Source: JAYPUG01 sp038117265 (GTDB lineage Bacteria; Pseudomonadota; Alphaproteobacteria; UBA6615). From it: 64,000 nucleotides of DNA. The stretch's first letter is position 1. Every line of letters starts with the position of its first letter. The notes beneath the pieces were generated by a model, which saw only the letters and a list, made by a program, of their open reading frames with translations, ran no database searches and was not told the DNA's origin. Of this stretch, positions 8,615 through 17,376 are shown in pieces. The stretch is from NCBI GenBank assembly GCA_038117265.1, contig JAYOFO010000005.1:1-64000 (forward strand), in the 5' to 3' direction. A program made the position numbers and the translations under genes.

Positions 8615-9640
8615 ATGGCCAGCAACGGCACCGTCGCCATCGACATGCACTGCCACGTCTTCTCGCCTTCGGCGAAGGCGTTGATGGACAAGCACTATGC
8701 GGCCGAGGAGATCCTCACGCCCGAGCGCGATCCCTACATGTTCTATGCCCATCCGTCGTCGATGGCGGTGGACAATCGGAGCATCCCGAGCCTCGTGCCC
8801 AAGATGATCGATCTGAAGCCGCGCGAGGTGGACATGGATGCGACGCGCGTCGACATCCAGATCGTCAGCCCGGTTCCGATCCAGTTCTACTACTGGACCG
8901 ATCCGGAACTCGGCAACGAGCTGGCGCGCGTCCAGAACGACGATGTCGCGCAGCTGGTCAAGGGGAACCCCGACCGCTTCGTGGCGATGGGCACGCTGCC
9001 GATGCAGGACGCCGCCGCCTCGGTCGCCGAGATGGAGCGGGCGGTCAAGGAGCTCGACATCCGCGCCTTCATCATCTCGTCTAACGTCGACGGGGTCGAA
9101 CTTTCCGACCGGCGCTTCGACCCGATCTACGCCAAGGCGGTGGCGCTGGACGTACCGCTGTTCCTGCACCCGTTCGGCTTTACCGACGGTGCGCGGCTGC
9201 GGCCCTTCTTCATGCACAATTGCGTCGGCCAGCCGCTGGAAGAGCAGATCGCCATCACCCACCTGATCTTCGGCGGCGTGCTGGACCGTCACCCCGGCAT
9301 CAAGATCTGTATCGCCCATGGCGGCGGCTACTTCCCGTACTACGCCGGCCGGATGGATCACAGCTGGGAGTACCGGCCCGAACTGCGGGACAAGATCGAC
9401 CGGCCGCCGAGCGAGTATCTCAGCCAGCTGTACTACGACACGGTGGTCTTCCGGCCCGACGCGCTCGAGTATCTGGTCGATATGGTCGGCGTGGACCGGG
9501 TGATGATGGGAACGGACTACCCGTTCGACATGCAGGAGTTCGAACCGGTCGCCTTCGTCGAGAGCAGCACCAAGCTGAGCGATGGCGAACGGGCGAAGAT
9601 TCTCGGTGGCACCGCCGCGGCGCTGATGCGCATCGGCTGA
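8615..9640 (+). CDS. Amidohydrolase family protein, ACMSD-like decarboxylase
   Basis: Cytoplasmic metal-dependent TIM-barrel enzyme of the amidohydrolase-2 family, relatives of which decarboxylate aminocarboxymuconate semialdehyde, gamma-resorcylate or similar acids. 341 aa. Metal-ligand motifs are visible: DMHCHVF (H12, H14), LFLHPFG, IAHGGGYFPYYAGR and GTDYPFDM (Asp ligand). The gene has its own position after a terminator, and a rhodanese-domain gene follows 37 bp downstream, probably co-transcribed. The reaction is most likely decarboxylation or C-C/C-N hydrolysis of an aromatic or enol acid; the exact substrate is unknown. Confidence 0.85.
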   Translation: MASNGTVAIDMHCHVFSPSAKALMDKHYAAEEILTPERDPYMFYAHPSSMAVDNRSIPSLVPKMIDLKPREVDMDATRVDIQIVSPVPIQFYYWTDPELGNELARVQNDDVAQLVKGNPDRFVAMGTLPMQDAAASVAEMERAVKELDIRAFIISSNVDGVELSDRRFDPIYAKAVALDVPLFLHPFGFTDGARLRPFFMHNCVGQPLEEQIAITHLIFGGVLDRHPGIKICIAHGGGYFPYYAGRMDHSWEYRPELRDKIDRPPSEYLSQLYYDTVVFRPDALEYLVDMVGVDRVMMGTDYPFDMQEFEPVAFVESSTKLSDGERAKILGGTAAALMRIG

Positions 9641-9677
9641 ACGCGCGTTGATGCGCAACCCCTGACGGAGTGACCCC

Positions 9678-10058
9678 ATGGCACTGAAACACGGCTTCAA
9701 GCAGATGCTCGCCGAGGCCAACGCCGCGATCAAGACGGTCGCGGTCAAGGACGCGCTCGCGCTGATCGGCGAGGAGGGCTACGCGTTCATCGACATCCGC
9801 GAGGGCGAGGAGCGGGCGAGGGGAACCATTCCGGGCTCCGCCCACGTGCCGCGCGGGTTCCTCGAGTTCCGGGCTGACCCCGACAGCCAGATGCACGATC
9901 CCGTGTTCTCGAGCGGAGATCGCCTGGTCCTGTTCTGCGCCAGCGGCGGCCGTTCGGCGCTGGCGGCCAAGACCCTCGTCGACATGGGATTCGAGGATGT
10001 GTACCACGTCACCGGCGGAATGGCGGCCTGGCAGGAGGCCGGCGGGCCGGTCGAATAG
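9678..10058 (+). CDS. Rhodanese-like domain protein
   Basis: Single rhodanese domain, 126 aa, cytoplasmic. The family signature FIDIREGEERARGTIPGS lies around residues 35-52, and the active loop is LFCASGGRS with the catalytic Cys near residue 86, so sulfur-transfer chemistry is possible. It follows the amidohydrolase gene by 37 bp and has the ribosome site GACGGAG. Such stand-alone proteins often sit in catabolic clusters without a defined role. Function beyond the fold is not established. Confidence 0.88.
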   Translation: MALKHGFKQMLAEANAAIKTVAVKDALALIGEEGYAFIDIREGEERARGTIPGSAHVPRGFLEFRADPDSQMHDPVFSSGDRLVLFCASGGRSALAAKTLVDMGFEDVYHVTGGMAAWQEAGGPVE

Positions 10059-10065
10059 TCGCCGG

Positions 10066-10482
10066 CTACTCCAGCAGGGTCCAGGTCGTCTGGATCAGCG
10101 CGACGGCCTCGCCCGTGTCGGCCGTCTCCAGGTCGATCCGTCCGAACACCATGCGCTTGCCGCGCCGCAGCACCTCGCCGCGCGCGATCACGTCGGTGTT
10201 GTAGGCCGGCGCGAGGAAGGTGGTGGTCATGTCGATCGTGGCCATCTTCCGGAACTCGCCGATCGCCGAGGCGATCACGACCACCATTGCGGCATCGGCG
10301 AACGACATCAGCGCCTGCCCCGTGATCAGCCCGCCGTCGCGCGCCAGGCGTTCGTGCCAGGGCAGGCGGACGATGGCGCCCTCGTCGGTCAGTTCCTCGA
10401 CGACCATGCCGAGTTCGTCGATCCACGGCGTCATGACCGTGTCGAGGACGTGCTGGGCCTCGGCGAGGGTGAAGCTGCTCAT
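10066..10482 (-). CDS. PaaI-type hotdog-fold thioesterase
   Basis: Small (138 aa) hotdog-fold protein likely to hydrolyse an acyl-CoA or aryl-CoA thioester. The block GGLITGQALMSFADAAMVV contains the conserved glycine/alanine helix and acidic residue of the PaaI family, and the later strand MATIDMTTTFLAPA is typical. It lies 20 bp downstream of an enoyl-CoA hydratase gene on the same strand, so the two are probably an operon releasing free acids from CoA esters. The substrate is unknown. Confidence 0.82.
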   Translation of the reverse strand: MSSFTLAEAQHVLDTVMTPWIDELGMVVEELTDEGAIVRLPWHERLARDGGLITGQALMSFADAAMVVVIASAIGEFRKMATIDMTTTFLAPAYNTDVIARGEVLRRGKRMVFGRIDLETADTGEAVALIQTTWTLLE

Positions 10483-10502
10483 CGGATGAACGTGGGTGCC
10501 CG

Positions 10503-11288
10503 CTAGTCGCCCTTGAAGGCGGCCCGGCGCTTCTCGACGAACGCGGTGACGCCTTCGGCGAAATCGCCCGTCACGGCGCAGCGCAGGAAGGCGGCCTGTT
10601 CGGCCGCGAGCTGGTCGGCCATGTCGGCCGCCTCGAAGGTGCGGTTGATCAGCGCCTTGGTGTTCGCATAGGCCTGGGTCGGGCCGCTGGCCAGCCGCTC
10701 CGCCAGCTTCATCGTCTCGGCCGCGAGATCGGCCGCGGGCACGACCCGGTTGACCAGGCCGAGATCGAGCGCCGTCGCCGCATCGACCGGCTCGCTGAGC
10801 ATCGCCAGTTCGAGCGCCTTGCGCCGACCCACCAGGCGCGGCAGCAGGTAGGTCGAGCCGCCGTCGGGAATGGTGCCGATCATCACATAGGCCATGGTGA
10901 ACTTGGTGTCGTCGGCGGCGATCCCCAGGTCCGCGTTCAGCGCAAGCCCCACGCCAGCGCCCGCGACCGGGCCATGGATGGAGGCGATCACCGGCTTAGG
11001 CATGCTCGACAGGGTGAGTGCGAAATGATGATAGATGGTGATCAGGTCGTCGACGGTGTGCCCGATGCTGTCGAGGTTGGCGTGGAAGGTCGCCACGTCG
11101 CCGCCGGCCATGAAGCCGCGTCCGGCGCCCCGAAGCACGACGCAACGGACGGTCTCGTCCGCTGCCAGATATTCCGCTGTTGCCTTGAGTTCCAGCGCCA
11201 TCTGGCGGTTGAGCGCGTTCAGCACGTCGGGCCGGTTGAGGGTCAGGGTGGCGACGCCGCCCTGCTTGTCCAGTAAGATGGTTTCCAT
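10503..11288 (-). CDS. Enoyl-CoA hydratase/isomerase family protein
   Basis: Crotonase-fold enzyme, 261 aa, acting on a CoA ester in the cytoplasm. The CoA/oxyanion-hole segment GRGFMAGGDVATF and the second oxyanion loop IHGPVAGAGVGLALNADL are intact. The usual catalytic glutamates of true hydratases are not evident: the second site reads IGTIPDGGSTYLLPRLVG, with Asp-Gly in place of the common Glu-Gly, a pattern found in isomerase-like members. The start follows GGGGCGGGATCA. It precedes the thioesterase on the same transcript. Exact reaction uncertain. Confidence 0.85.
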   Translation of the reverse strand: METILLDKQGGVATLTLNRPDVLNALNRQMALELKATAEYLAADETVRCVVLRGAGRGFMAGGDVATFHANLDSIGHTVDDLITIYHHFALTLSSMPKPVIASIHGPVAGAGVGLALNADLGIAADDTKFTMAYVMIGTIPDGGSTYLLPRLVGRRKALELAMLSEPVDAATALDLGLVNRVVPAADLAAETMKLAERLASGPTQAYANTKALINRTFEAADMADQLAAEQAAFLRCAVTGDFAEGVTAFVEKRRAAFKGD

Positions 11289-11380
11289 TGATCCCGCCCC
11301 TTCGGTTCGTCTTTGGGGACCAACTTAGCGGCGGCGGCGAATGGCGGCAAACGGCCAGATGACATTGGGAGAAGGTGCGC

Positions 11381-12145
11381 ATGAAGATCGATCTCGAAGG
11401 GCAGGTGGCCTTCGTGACGGGCGCGTCGAGCGGATTGGGGGCGCGTTTCGCGCGCACCCTGGCGGGTGTCGGTGCAAAGGTTGCGATGGGGGCGCGGCGG
11501 GTCGATCGGCTGGTCGCGTTGGCCGATGAGATCGCGGCGGTCGACGGGCGTGCCCTGCCGATCGAGCTAGACGTCACGGATGCCGATTCCGTCGCCCGTG
11601 CGGTGGCGATCGCGGAAGAGGAACTCGGGCCGATCTCGATTCTCGTCAACAATGCCGGCGTGCCGCCGCGTGCGCTTACCCTCGACATGGACGAGGAGGA
11701 GTGGGACCGCGTGGTCGGCACCAACCTCAAGGGATGCTGGCTGATGGCGCGCGAGGTTGGGCGCCGCATGGTCGCCCACGGTCATGGCGGACGGATCATC
11801 AACATCGCCTCGGTTCTCGGCTGGAAGACTACGGCCAAGCGCATCCAGTCCTACGGCGTGTCGAAGGCGGGGCTGGTCAGCATGACCGAGACGCTGGCGC
11901 TCGAGCTCGGCCGGGACGGGATTCTCGTCAACGCGCTGGCGCCCGGCTACATCAAGACCGAGCTCAACGACGCCTTCCTCGAGAGCGAGACCGGCCAGCG
12001 GATCCAGAAACGCATCGCGGTCGGACGCTATGGCGATCCGGCCGATCTCGACGGTGCGCTGTTGCTGTTTGCCGGCCCGGCCGGCGCCTACATCACCGGT
12101 GCAACGCTCGCCATCGACGGCGGGCTGACCCTGACCACCCTCTAG
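11381..12145 (+). CDS. Short-chain dehydrogenase/reductase (SDR), possible LvaD-like role
   Basis: NAD(P)-dependent oxidoreductase of classical SDR type, 254 aa. It has the Rossmann motif TGASSGLGARFA, NNAG, and the active site S...YGVSK. The ATG at 11381 is preferred over a GTG six bases earlier because GGGAGAAGG lies just upstream. It is the first of three closely spaced genes (SDR, acyl-CoA dehydrogenase, APH-family kinase). This set resembles lvaD-lvaC-lvaA of the Pseudomonas levulinate pathway, where the SDR interconverts 3-hydroxy- and 3-ketoacyl-CoA. The parallel is inference from gene content. Confidence 0.88.
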   Translation: MKIDLEGQVAFVTGASSGLGARFARTLAGVGAKVAMGARRVDRLVALADEIAAVDGRALPIELDVTDADSVARAVAIAEEELGPISILVNNAGVPPRALTLDMDEEEWDRVVGTNLKGCWLMAREVGRRMVAHGHGGRIINIASVLGWKTTAKRIQSYGVSKAGLVSMTETLALELGRDGILVNALAPGYIKTELNDAFLESETGQRIQKRIAVGRYGDPADLDGALLLFAGPAGAYITGATLAIDGGLTLTTL

Positions 12146-12167
12146 ACGCAGCCGAAGGAGCATTTTC

Positions 12168-13367
12168 GTGGATTTTGCACTCTCCAAGGAACACGAAGAC
12201 CTGCGTGTGCGGGTGCGCGACTTCGTCGCCGCGTACATCATGCCAGTCGAGGCCGATCCAGCGAACTTCGACGAGCACGAGAACATAACGCTGGAGGCGC
12301 TTGGGCCGGTGCGCGAGAAGGCGCGCGCGGCCGGGCTGTGGGCGCCGCAGATGCCCGTCGCACGCGGCGGGCTGGGGCTCAACACCGTGGGCATGGCGAT
12401 GTTCTATGAGGAGGCGGCGCGCTCGCGCTTCGGGCCCGTCGTGTTCAACTGCGCCGCGCCCGACGACGGCAACATGATCCTGCTCGACCGGGTCGCCCGC
12501 GAGGACCAGAAGGACCGCTGGCTGCAGCCGGTCATCGACGGCAAGGTCCGGTCCTCGATCGTGATGACCGAGCCGGCGCCCGGTTCGGGCTCTGATCCGA
12601 CCATGATGCTGACGCGCGCCGAGCCCCAGGGCAACGACAAGTGGGTGATCACCGGCCGCAAATGGTTCATCACCGGCGCCGAGGGATCGGAGCACTTCAT
12701 CCTGCTGGCGCGGACCTCCGACGAGAAGCGCGGCGCGCTCACCACCTTCCTGTTCCACAAGGACCAGCCCGGTTGGCGCATCGTCCGGCGCATTCCGATC
12801 ATGGGCCCCGAGGAGCATGGCGGGCATTGCGAGATCGAGTTCGACGGGCTGGAGATCGACGACGAGAACCGGCTGATGGAGGTCGGCGAGGGCATGAAGG
12901 CGGTGCAGATTAGGCTCGGCACCGCGCGCCTGACCCACTGCATGCGCTGGCTCGGGATGTCGAAGCGCGCGCTGGAGGAATGCCTCGACTATGTGAAGGT
13001 CCGAGAGAATTTCGGCGCGACCCTGGCCGAGCACGAGGGCGTGCAGTGGATGCTCGCCGATGCGGCCATGGACATCGAGATCGGCCGCCTGCTGACGATG
13101 CGGGCCGCCGCGAAGCTGGACACCGGCGACCAGGCCCGCAAGGAGGTCTCGATGGCCAAGATCTGGGTGTCGGAGATCCTGCACAAGTGCATCACGACGG
13201 CGATCCAGCTCAACGGTGCGCGCGGCTATTCCAAGGATTTGCCGCTGGAGTGGATGTACCGCTACGCGCCCCAGGCGAAGCTGGTCGACGGCGCATCCGA
13301 GGTCCACAAGATGGTCATCGCGCGGCACCTGCTGGCCGAGGAAATGGATTTCTGGAGCTGGGACTAG
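12168..13367 (+). CDS. Acyl-CoA dehydrogenase family protein
   Basis: FAD-dependent acyl-CoA dehydrogenase-fold protein, 399 aa, with the FAD/acyl-CoA block VMTEPAPGSGSDPT, the TGRKWFITGA strand and a C-terminal helix region YRYAPQAKLVDGASEVHKMV. It has a GTG start at 12168 behind GAAGGAG. The stop and the next start overlap as TAGTG, coupling it to an APH-family kinase gene. In LvaC and the ACAD10/ACAD11 proteins this fold cooperates with an APH-type kinase to convert 4-hydroxyacyl-CoA through a phosphorylated intermediate, so a similar role is possible here; ordinary desaturation is the alternative. Confidence 0.9.
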   Translation: MDFALSKEHEDLRVRVRDFVAAYIMPVEADPANFDEHENITLEALGPVREKARAAGLWAPQMPVARGGLGLNTVGMAMFYEEAARSRFGPVVFNCAAPDDGNMILLDRVAREDQKDRWLQPVIDGKVRSSIVMTEPAPGSGSDPTMMLTRAEPQGNDKWVITGRKWFITGAEGSEHFILLARTSDEKRGALTTFLFHKDQPGWRIVRRIPIMGPEEHGGHCEIEFDGLEIDDENRLMEVGEGMKAVQIRLGTARLTHCMRWLGMSKRALEECLDYVKVRENFGATLAEHEGVQWMLADAAMDIEIGRLLTMRAAAKLDTGDQARKEVSMAKIWVSEILHKCITTAIQLNGARGYSKDLPLEWMYRYAPQAKLVDGASEVHKMVIARHLLAEEMDFWSWD

Positions 13368-14371
13368 TGCCCGACGGCGCCAACCGCGAACCGGCCACCG
13401 GCCCCAGTTTCGCACCCTTCGCCGGTGCGATCGCCGGCTGGCTGGGCACGCGCCTGGGGGCCGCCACCCTCACGCTCGATGCGGCGACGCTGCTTCCCGG
13501 CGGCGCCATCCAGCACAATTGGCGGCTGGACGTGACGGCGGATGGCGCGGCGCGCACGCTGGTGTTGCGTGCGGGGCCGGACATCCCGCTTCCCGAGAGC
13601 ATCGGCAAGGCCCGTGAGTTCGACCTGTTGCGGCGTGCCTGGCTGGCCGGTGTGCCGGTCGCCGAGCCGCTGTTGTGCGCAGACGGAGACCCGGCCTTCG
13701 ACCGGGATTTCCTCGTCTCCGCCTTCGTGGCGGGCGATGCCGAGCGCGGCGGCCTATGGGCAAGCCCGGACAGCAGGCCGGTCGTGGCCGATCTGGGAGC
13801 CGCATTGGCCGCGGTCCACCGCGTCGCGCCGCCGGACGGCGTCGTACCCGAGCGGCCCGCCGATCGCGTGGCGACCCTGGCGGGATGGGCGCTGAGCATC
13901 GCGGACGTTCCCGAGGGCGTCCGTTCCGGGCTCGGCTGGCTGCGTGCCCATGCCCCGGCGACGGGAGCGGCGGCGCTCGTCCATCGCGATTTCCGGACGG
14001 GCAACTTCCTCGTCTACCGCGGCCGGCTGGCCGCGGTGCTCGACTGGGAGTTCGCGGGCTGGGGCGATCCCCAAGAGGATATCGGCTGGTTCTGCGCGCG
14101 TTGCTGGCGCGGGCCGGACGCCGCACGCGAGGCGGGCGGATTGGGCGGCCGCGCGGCGTTTTACGAGGCGTATGCGCGGGCCGGCGGTGTCCCGATCGAC
14201 GATTCGCGCGTCCGCTTCTGGGAGGTCTTCGCCCATGTCCGCTGGGCGCTGATCGCCATGCAACAGGGCGAACGCGCCCGCGCCGGCGCCTGGCCGGCGG
14301 GCGAACTGGAAGAAGCGGCGGCCCGGGTGCCGGGCCTGGCGGGCGATATCGCGCTAGAAATCGCCGCCTGA
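13367..14371 (+). CDS. Aminoglycoside-phosphotransferase-fold kinase, ACAD10/LvaA-like
   Basis: 334-aa kinase-like protein of the APH family. The catalytic loop ALVHRDFRTGNFLV (H-D...N) and the metal site AVLDWEFAGWGDP are intact, so it should be active as a small-molecule kinase. The GTG start at 13367 shares its G with the TAG of the acyl-CoA dehydrogenase gene. Bacterial members beside an ACAD gene phosphorylate the 4-hydroxyl of hydroxyacyl-CoA esters (LvaA). Antibiotic resistance is unlikely, because this subfamily is catabolic and the context is CoA metabolism. Confidence 0.85.
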   Translation: MPDGANREPATGPSFAPFAGAIAGWLGTRLGAATLTLDAATLLPGGAIQHNWRLDVTADGAARTLVLRAGPDIPLPESIGKAREFDLLRRAWLAGVPVAEPLLCADGDPAFDRDFLVSAFVAGDAERGGLWASPDSRPVVADLGAALAAVHRVAPPDGVVPERPADRVATLAGWALSIADVPEGVRSGLGWLRAHAPATGAAALVHRDFRTGNFLVYRGRLAAVLDWEFAGWGDPQEDIGWFCARCWRGPDAAREAGGLGGRAAFYEAYARAGGVPIDDSRVRFWEVFAHVRWALIAMQQGERARAGAWPAGELEEAAARVPGLAGDIALEIAA

Positions 14372-14390
14372 GGCCCGTCGTGCTCCGCGG

Positions 14391-15446
14391 CTACGGCATG
14401 ACGACCACCCGGCCGACGATCTTGCCGTCCGCGAGATCCTGCAGGGTCTCGGTCACTTCCGACATCGGCCGTGACGCCACGGGAATCGGGTCGACCTTGC
14501 CGGCCTTTACGAGTTCGAGTAGTTCCTGCATCTCGCCCAGGGTGCCGACATACGATCCGCGCAGCGCGATGTCGCGCGTCGGCAGGGCCAGCGAGGGGAT
14601 GTCGATCCGCCCGCCATACAGGCCGACCGCGATGTAGCTGCCGCCGCGGCGGATCACGTCGATCCCCAGCTGCGCCGTCTCGGTCGAGGCGACGAAGTCG
14701 ACGACCGCGCCGGCGCCCGCATCGGTCAGCTCGGCGATCCGCGCGCGCGCATCCTCGCGCCGCGGGTTGATCGTGTGGTCGGCCCCGGCCTCGCGGGCGG
14801 CCGCCAGCTTCTCCTCGTCGACGTCGACCACGATCTTCTCGTTGGGGATGAAATCGCGTGCGATCCCCACCCCGGTCAGGCCGACGCCGCCAGCGCCGAT
14901 GATCACCAGCTTGTCGTCCGCCGCGATCTCCTTCGCCTTGCGGATCGCGCTGTAGGAGGTGATGCCGGCACAGGCCAGGGTGCAGGCGTAGTGCGGGTCG
15001 ATGCCGGTGATGTCCAGCAGGTATTTCGGGTGCGGGCAGATGATGTGATCGGCATACCCGCCCGGCCGGCGCACCCCGAGCGGGGCGGTCAGGGCGCAGT
15101 CGTTCTCGCGGCCCTCGTTGCAGCGCGCGCAGTCGCCGCAACCCAGCCAGGGGAACACCACGCGGGTCTCACCGACCTTGACCGTGTCGGGCGCGTCGGG
15201 GCCCAGCGCGACCACCTCGCCGACGGGCTCGTGGCCCATGGTGAAGGGCAGCTCGATGTTGCGGTCCTTCAGCGTCAGCTTCTTGCCTTCGCCAAGGTCG
15301 TAATAGCCGTGCCAGAAGTGCAGGTCGGAGTGGCACACGCCGCAGGCGATGACCCGGAGCAGGACCTCGGTGCCCTGCGGCTCCGGCGTGTCCGTCTCGG
15401 TCGGGACGAGCGGCTTGTTGGGCTCGACGAGTTGATAGCTTTTCAT
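14391..15446 (-). CDS. Zinc-dependent alcohol dehydrogenase (MDR family)
   Basis: 351-aa medium-chain dehydrogenase. The catalytic zinc site ACGVCHSDLHFWHG and structural zinc cluster CGDCARCNEGRENDC are complete, followed by the GHEPVGEV motif and the Rossmann loop IIGAGGVGLTGVG; the acidic residue after it (VDVDEEK) favours NAD. It oxidises an alcohol or reduces an aldehyde in the cytoplasm. The start follows GGGGAGGAATTGCC. It lies 20 bp behind the hydratase gene and with the esterase gene forms a three-gene minus-strand operon, compatible with ester, then alcohol, then acid breakdown. Confidence 0.92.
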   Translation of the reverse strand: MKSYQLVEPNKPLVPTETDTPEPQGTEVLLRVIACGVCHSDLHFWHGYYDLGEGKKLTLKDRNIELPFTMGHEPVGEVVALGPDAPDTVKVGETRVVFPWLGCGDCARCNEGRENDCALTAPLGVRRPGGYADHIICPHPKYLLDITGIDPHYACTLACAGITSYSAIRKAKEIAADDKLVIIGAGGVGLTGVGIARDFIPNEKIVVDVDEEKLAAAREAGADHTINPRREDARARIAELTDAGAGAVVDFVASTETAQLGIDVIRRGGSYIAVGLYGGRIDIPSLALPTRDIALRGSYVGTLGEMQELLELVKAGKVDPIPVASRPMSEVTETLQDLADGKIVGRVVVMP

Positions 15447-15466
15447 GGCAATTCCTCCCCAGAAAA

Positions 15467-16261
15467 TCAGGCGAATGTAACCGACACCGAGCCGAGGCCT
15501 GGTATCGCGTGGTCGATGCGGTCACCCTGTGAGACCCATTGGGTCGCCACGACCGAGCCCAAAGTGACGAACGCGCCGGCCTTCAGGTGCCGGCCGCGCT
15601 CGGCCAGCCGGTTGGCGAGCCAGGCGAGCGCCTCGAGCGGATGGCCCATGATCAGCGATCCCCTGCCCGTGGCGAGGAACTCGCCGTTGAGGTGGATCGT
15701 GCCTTCGGCCTCGGCCAGGTCTATGCCCTGCCAGTCGGCGACCGGATCGCCCAGGATCACGGCGGCGTTGAAGAAATTGTCGGCCACCATGGTCGGCGTG
15801 TCGAGTTCGCGGTAGTCGCGGTAGCGCGCCTCGACGAGTTCGATCGAGGCCATCACCGCGCCGACCGCATCGCGCACGCTGTCGCGCGTATACGGCGTCC
15901 CGGTGGCGGGAATATCGGAAGCGAGCGAGACCGCGATCTCGCATTCGATGCCCGGGTTCACGCAGTCGGCGAAGACGAAGTCGGCATGGTTGCGGTGGAC
16001 CGTCGAGGCGAAGACCTCGCCGTAGGACGGTTCATGGATGTTCATGAACTCCTGCATCACCGGCGTGGTGCAGCCGATCTTGTAGCCCGAGCGCGGGCCC
16101 AGGCCGCGTGCCGTGAGAATCTCGTTGTAGCGTTCCTGGACCGTGTAGGCGTCGTGCAGGTCCATGGGCCGGATCGCGGCGTCGAGCGTGTCCAGCCTGG
16201 TCCGCGCGACCCGGTTGTCGGAGATGATCGCTGCCGCGCGATCTATGGCGTGGGGGTCCAT
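15467..16261 (-). CDS. 2-keto-4-pentenoate hydratase / fumarylacetoacetate hydrolase-fold protein
   Basis: 264-aa FAH-fold enzyme close to 2-oxopent-4-enoate hydratases and 4-oxalocrotonate decarboxylases of meta-cleavage pathways. Supporting blocks are the GYKIGCTTPVMQEF loop, the acidic metal site PGIECEIAV and MASIELVEARYRDY. Start set at the ATG at 16261 behind CGAGGA, 11 bp after the upstream esterase stop. It probably hydrates or decarboxylates a small 2-keto acid needing Mg or Mn. The exact substrate is open, as no extradiol dioxygenase gene is present nearby. Confidence 0.87.
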   Translation of the reverse strand: MDPHAIDRAAAIISDNRVARTRLDTLDAAIRPMDLHDAYTVQERYNEILTARGLGPRSGYKIGCTTPVMQEFMNIHEPSYGEVFASTVHRNHADFVFADCVNPGIECEIAVSLASDIPATGTPYTRDSVRDAVGAVMASIELVEARYRDYRELDTPTMVADNFFNAAVILGDPVADWQGIDLAEAEGTIHLNGEFLATGRGSLIMGHPLEALAWLANRLAERGRHLKAGAFVTLGSVVATQWVSQGDRIDHAIPGLGSVSVTFA

Positions 16262-16272
16262 GAAATCCTCGT

Positions 16273-17214
16273 TTACGGCGTGAACGCGTCGCGAAGGGCG
16301 CGGACGGACAGCTGCAGGGCCTCGCGCGAGGCGTCGATCAGCTTTCCGTAGTGCCAGTAGCCGTGGATCATGCCGTCCATGCAGACATAGTCCACCGGCA
16401 CGCCGGCTTTGGCCAGCCGTTCGCCGTATCGTTTGCCGTCGTCGCGCAGCGGGTCGAACTCGGCCGTGACGATCTGCGCCGGCGGCAGACCCGACAGATC
16501 GTCCGCCTTGCAGGGTGAGAGAATCGGGTCGTCGGTCGCCGTCACGCCGGGGGCATAGCAGTCGTAGTACCACCGCATCTGGTCGCGGTTGAGGAAGTAG
16601 TCCTCGTCGAGCAGGGCGTAGGACGGCAGATCCTGCTCGAAGAACATGTCGGTGACCGGATAGACGAGGATCTGGGCCGCGAGCGCGGGGCCGCCGGCGT
16701 CGCGCGCGCGCAGCGCCAGTCCCGCCGCCAGGTTGCCGCCCGCACTCTCGCCGCCGACGGCAATCCGCGACGCATCGCCGCCGAGTTCGCCCGCGTTCGC
16801 GTGGACCCATTGCAGGGCCGCCCAGCAATCTTCGGGTGCCGCGGGGTAGGGATGCTCCGGTGCGAGACGGTAGTCGACCGAGACGACGATACAACGCACG
16901 TCGCGGCACAGGATGCGGCACTGGGGATCGCGGCTCTCGACGCTGCCGATCACGAAGCCGCCGCCATGGATGAACAGGAAGACCGGCAACGGCCCCGTGC
17001 CGGCCGCGGGCCAGTAGATGCGCACGCGAATATCGCCGCCGGGCCCCGGAATCGTCCGGTCCTCGACCCGGGGCAGATCTACAGGGTCGAAATTGCGCGG
17101 AATGATGAACCGGTCGTAGGCCGCGCGAGCCTCGGGTGGCGGCAAATCCTTCAGCGGCGTCGGCGCGCCGTTGAGCAGGTCGAGGACCGCCTGGGCCTGG
17201 GGGTGCAGGGACAT
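16273..17214 (-). CDS. Alpha/beta hydrolase, hormone-sensitive-lipase family esterase
   Basis: About 313 aa, cytoplasmic carboxylesterase of bacterial family IV. The oxyanion motif FLFIHGGGFVIGS, nucleophile GGESAGGN (Ser), EFDPLRDDG (Asp) and DGMIHGY (His) give a full catalytic triad. I choose ATG 17214, which follows GAAAGG, instead of in-frame ATGs upstream. It is first in an operon with the hydratase and zinc alcohol dehydrogenase. It should hydrolyse short-chain esters; natural substrate unknown. Confidence 0.9.
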   Translation of the reverse strand: MSLHPQAQAVLDLLNGAPTPLKDLPPPEARAAYDRFIIPRNFDPVDLPRVEDRTIPGPGGDIRVRIYWPAAGTGPLPVFLFIHGGGFVIGSVESRDPQCRILCRDVRCIVVSVDYRLAPEHPYPAAPEDCWAALQWVHANAGELGGDASRIAVGGESAGGNLAAGLALRARDAGGPALAAQILVYPVTDMFFEQDLPSYALLDEDYFLNRDQMRWYYDCYAPGVTATDDPILSPCKADDLSGLPPAQIVTAEFDPLRDDGKRYGERLAKAGVPVDYVCMDGMIHGYWHYGKLIDASREALQLSVRALRDAFTP

Positions 17215-17376
17215 GGACTGAACCTTTCGTCGCCCGATCTTAGACATCGGGGGCGCCGAAACCAAAGAAATCCGGGGATCTGGCGCAGCTCACAAGGGTT
17301 GACGAAACGGTGAGTCGCTATCGTCTGGGTGGTGCATGCTATGGTCTGCAACCGGCCGGACTCTCGGGAGGATACG

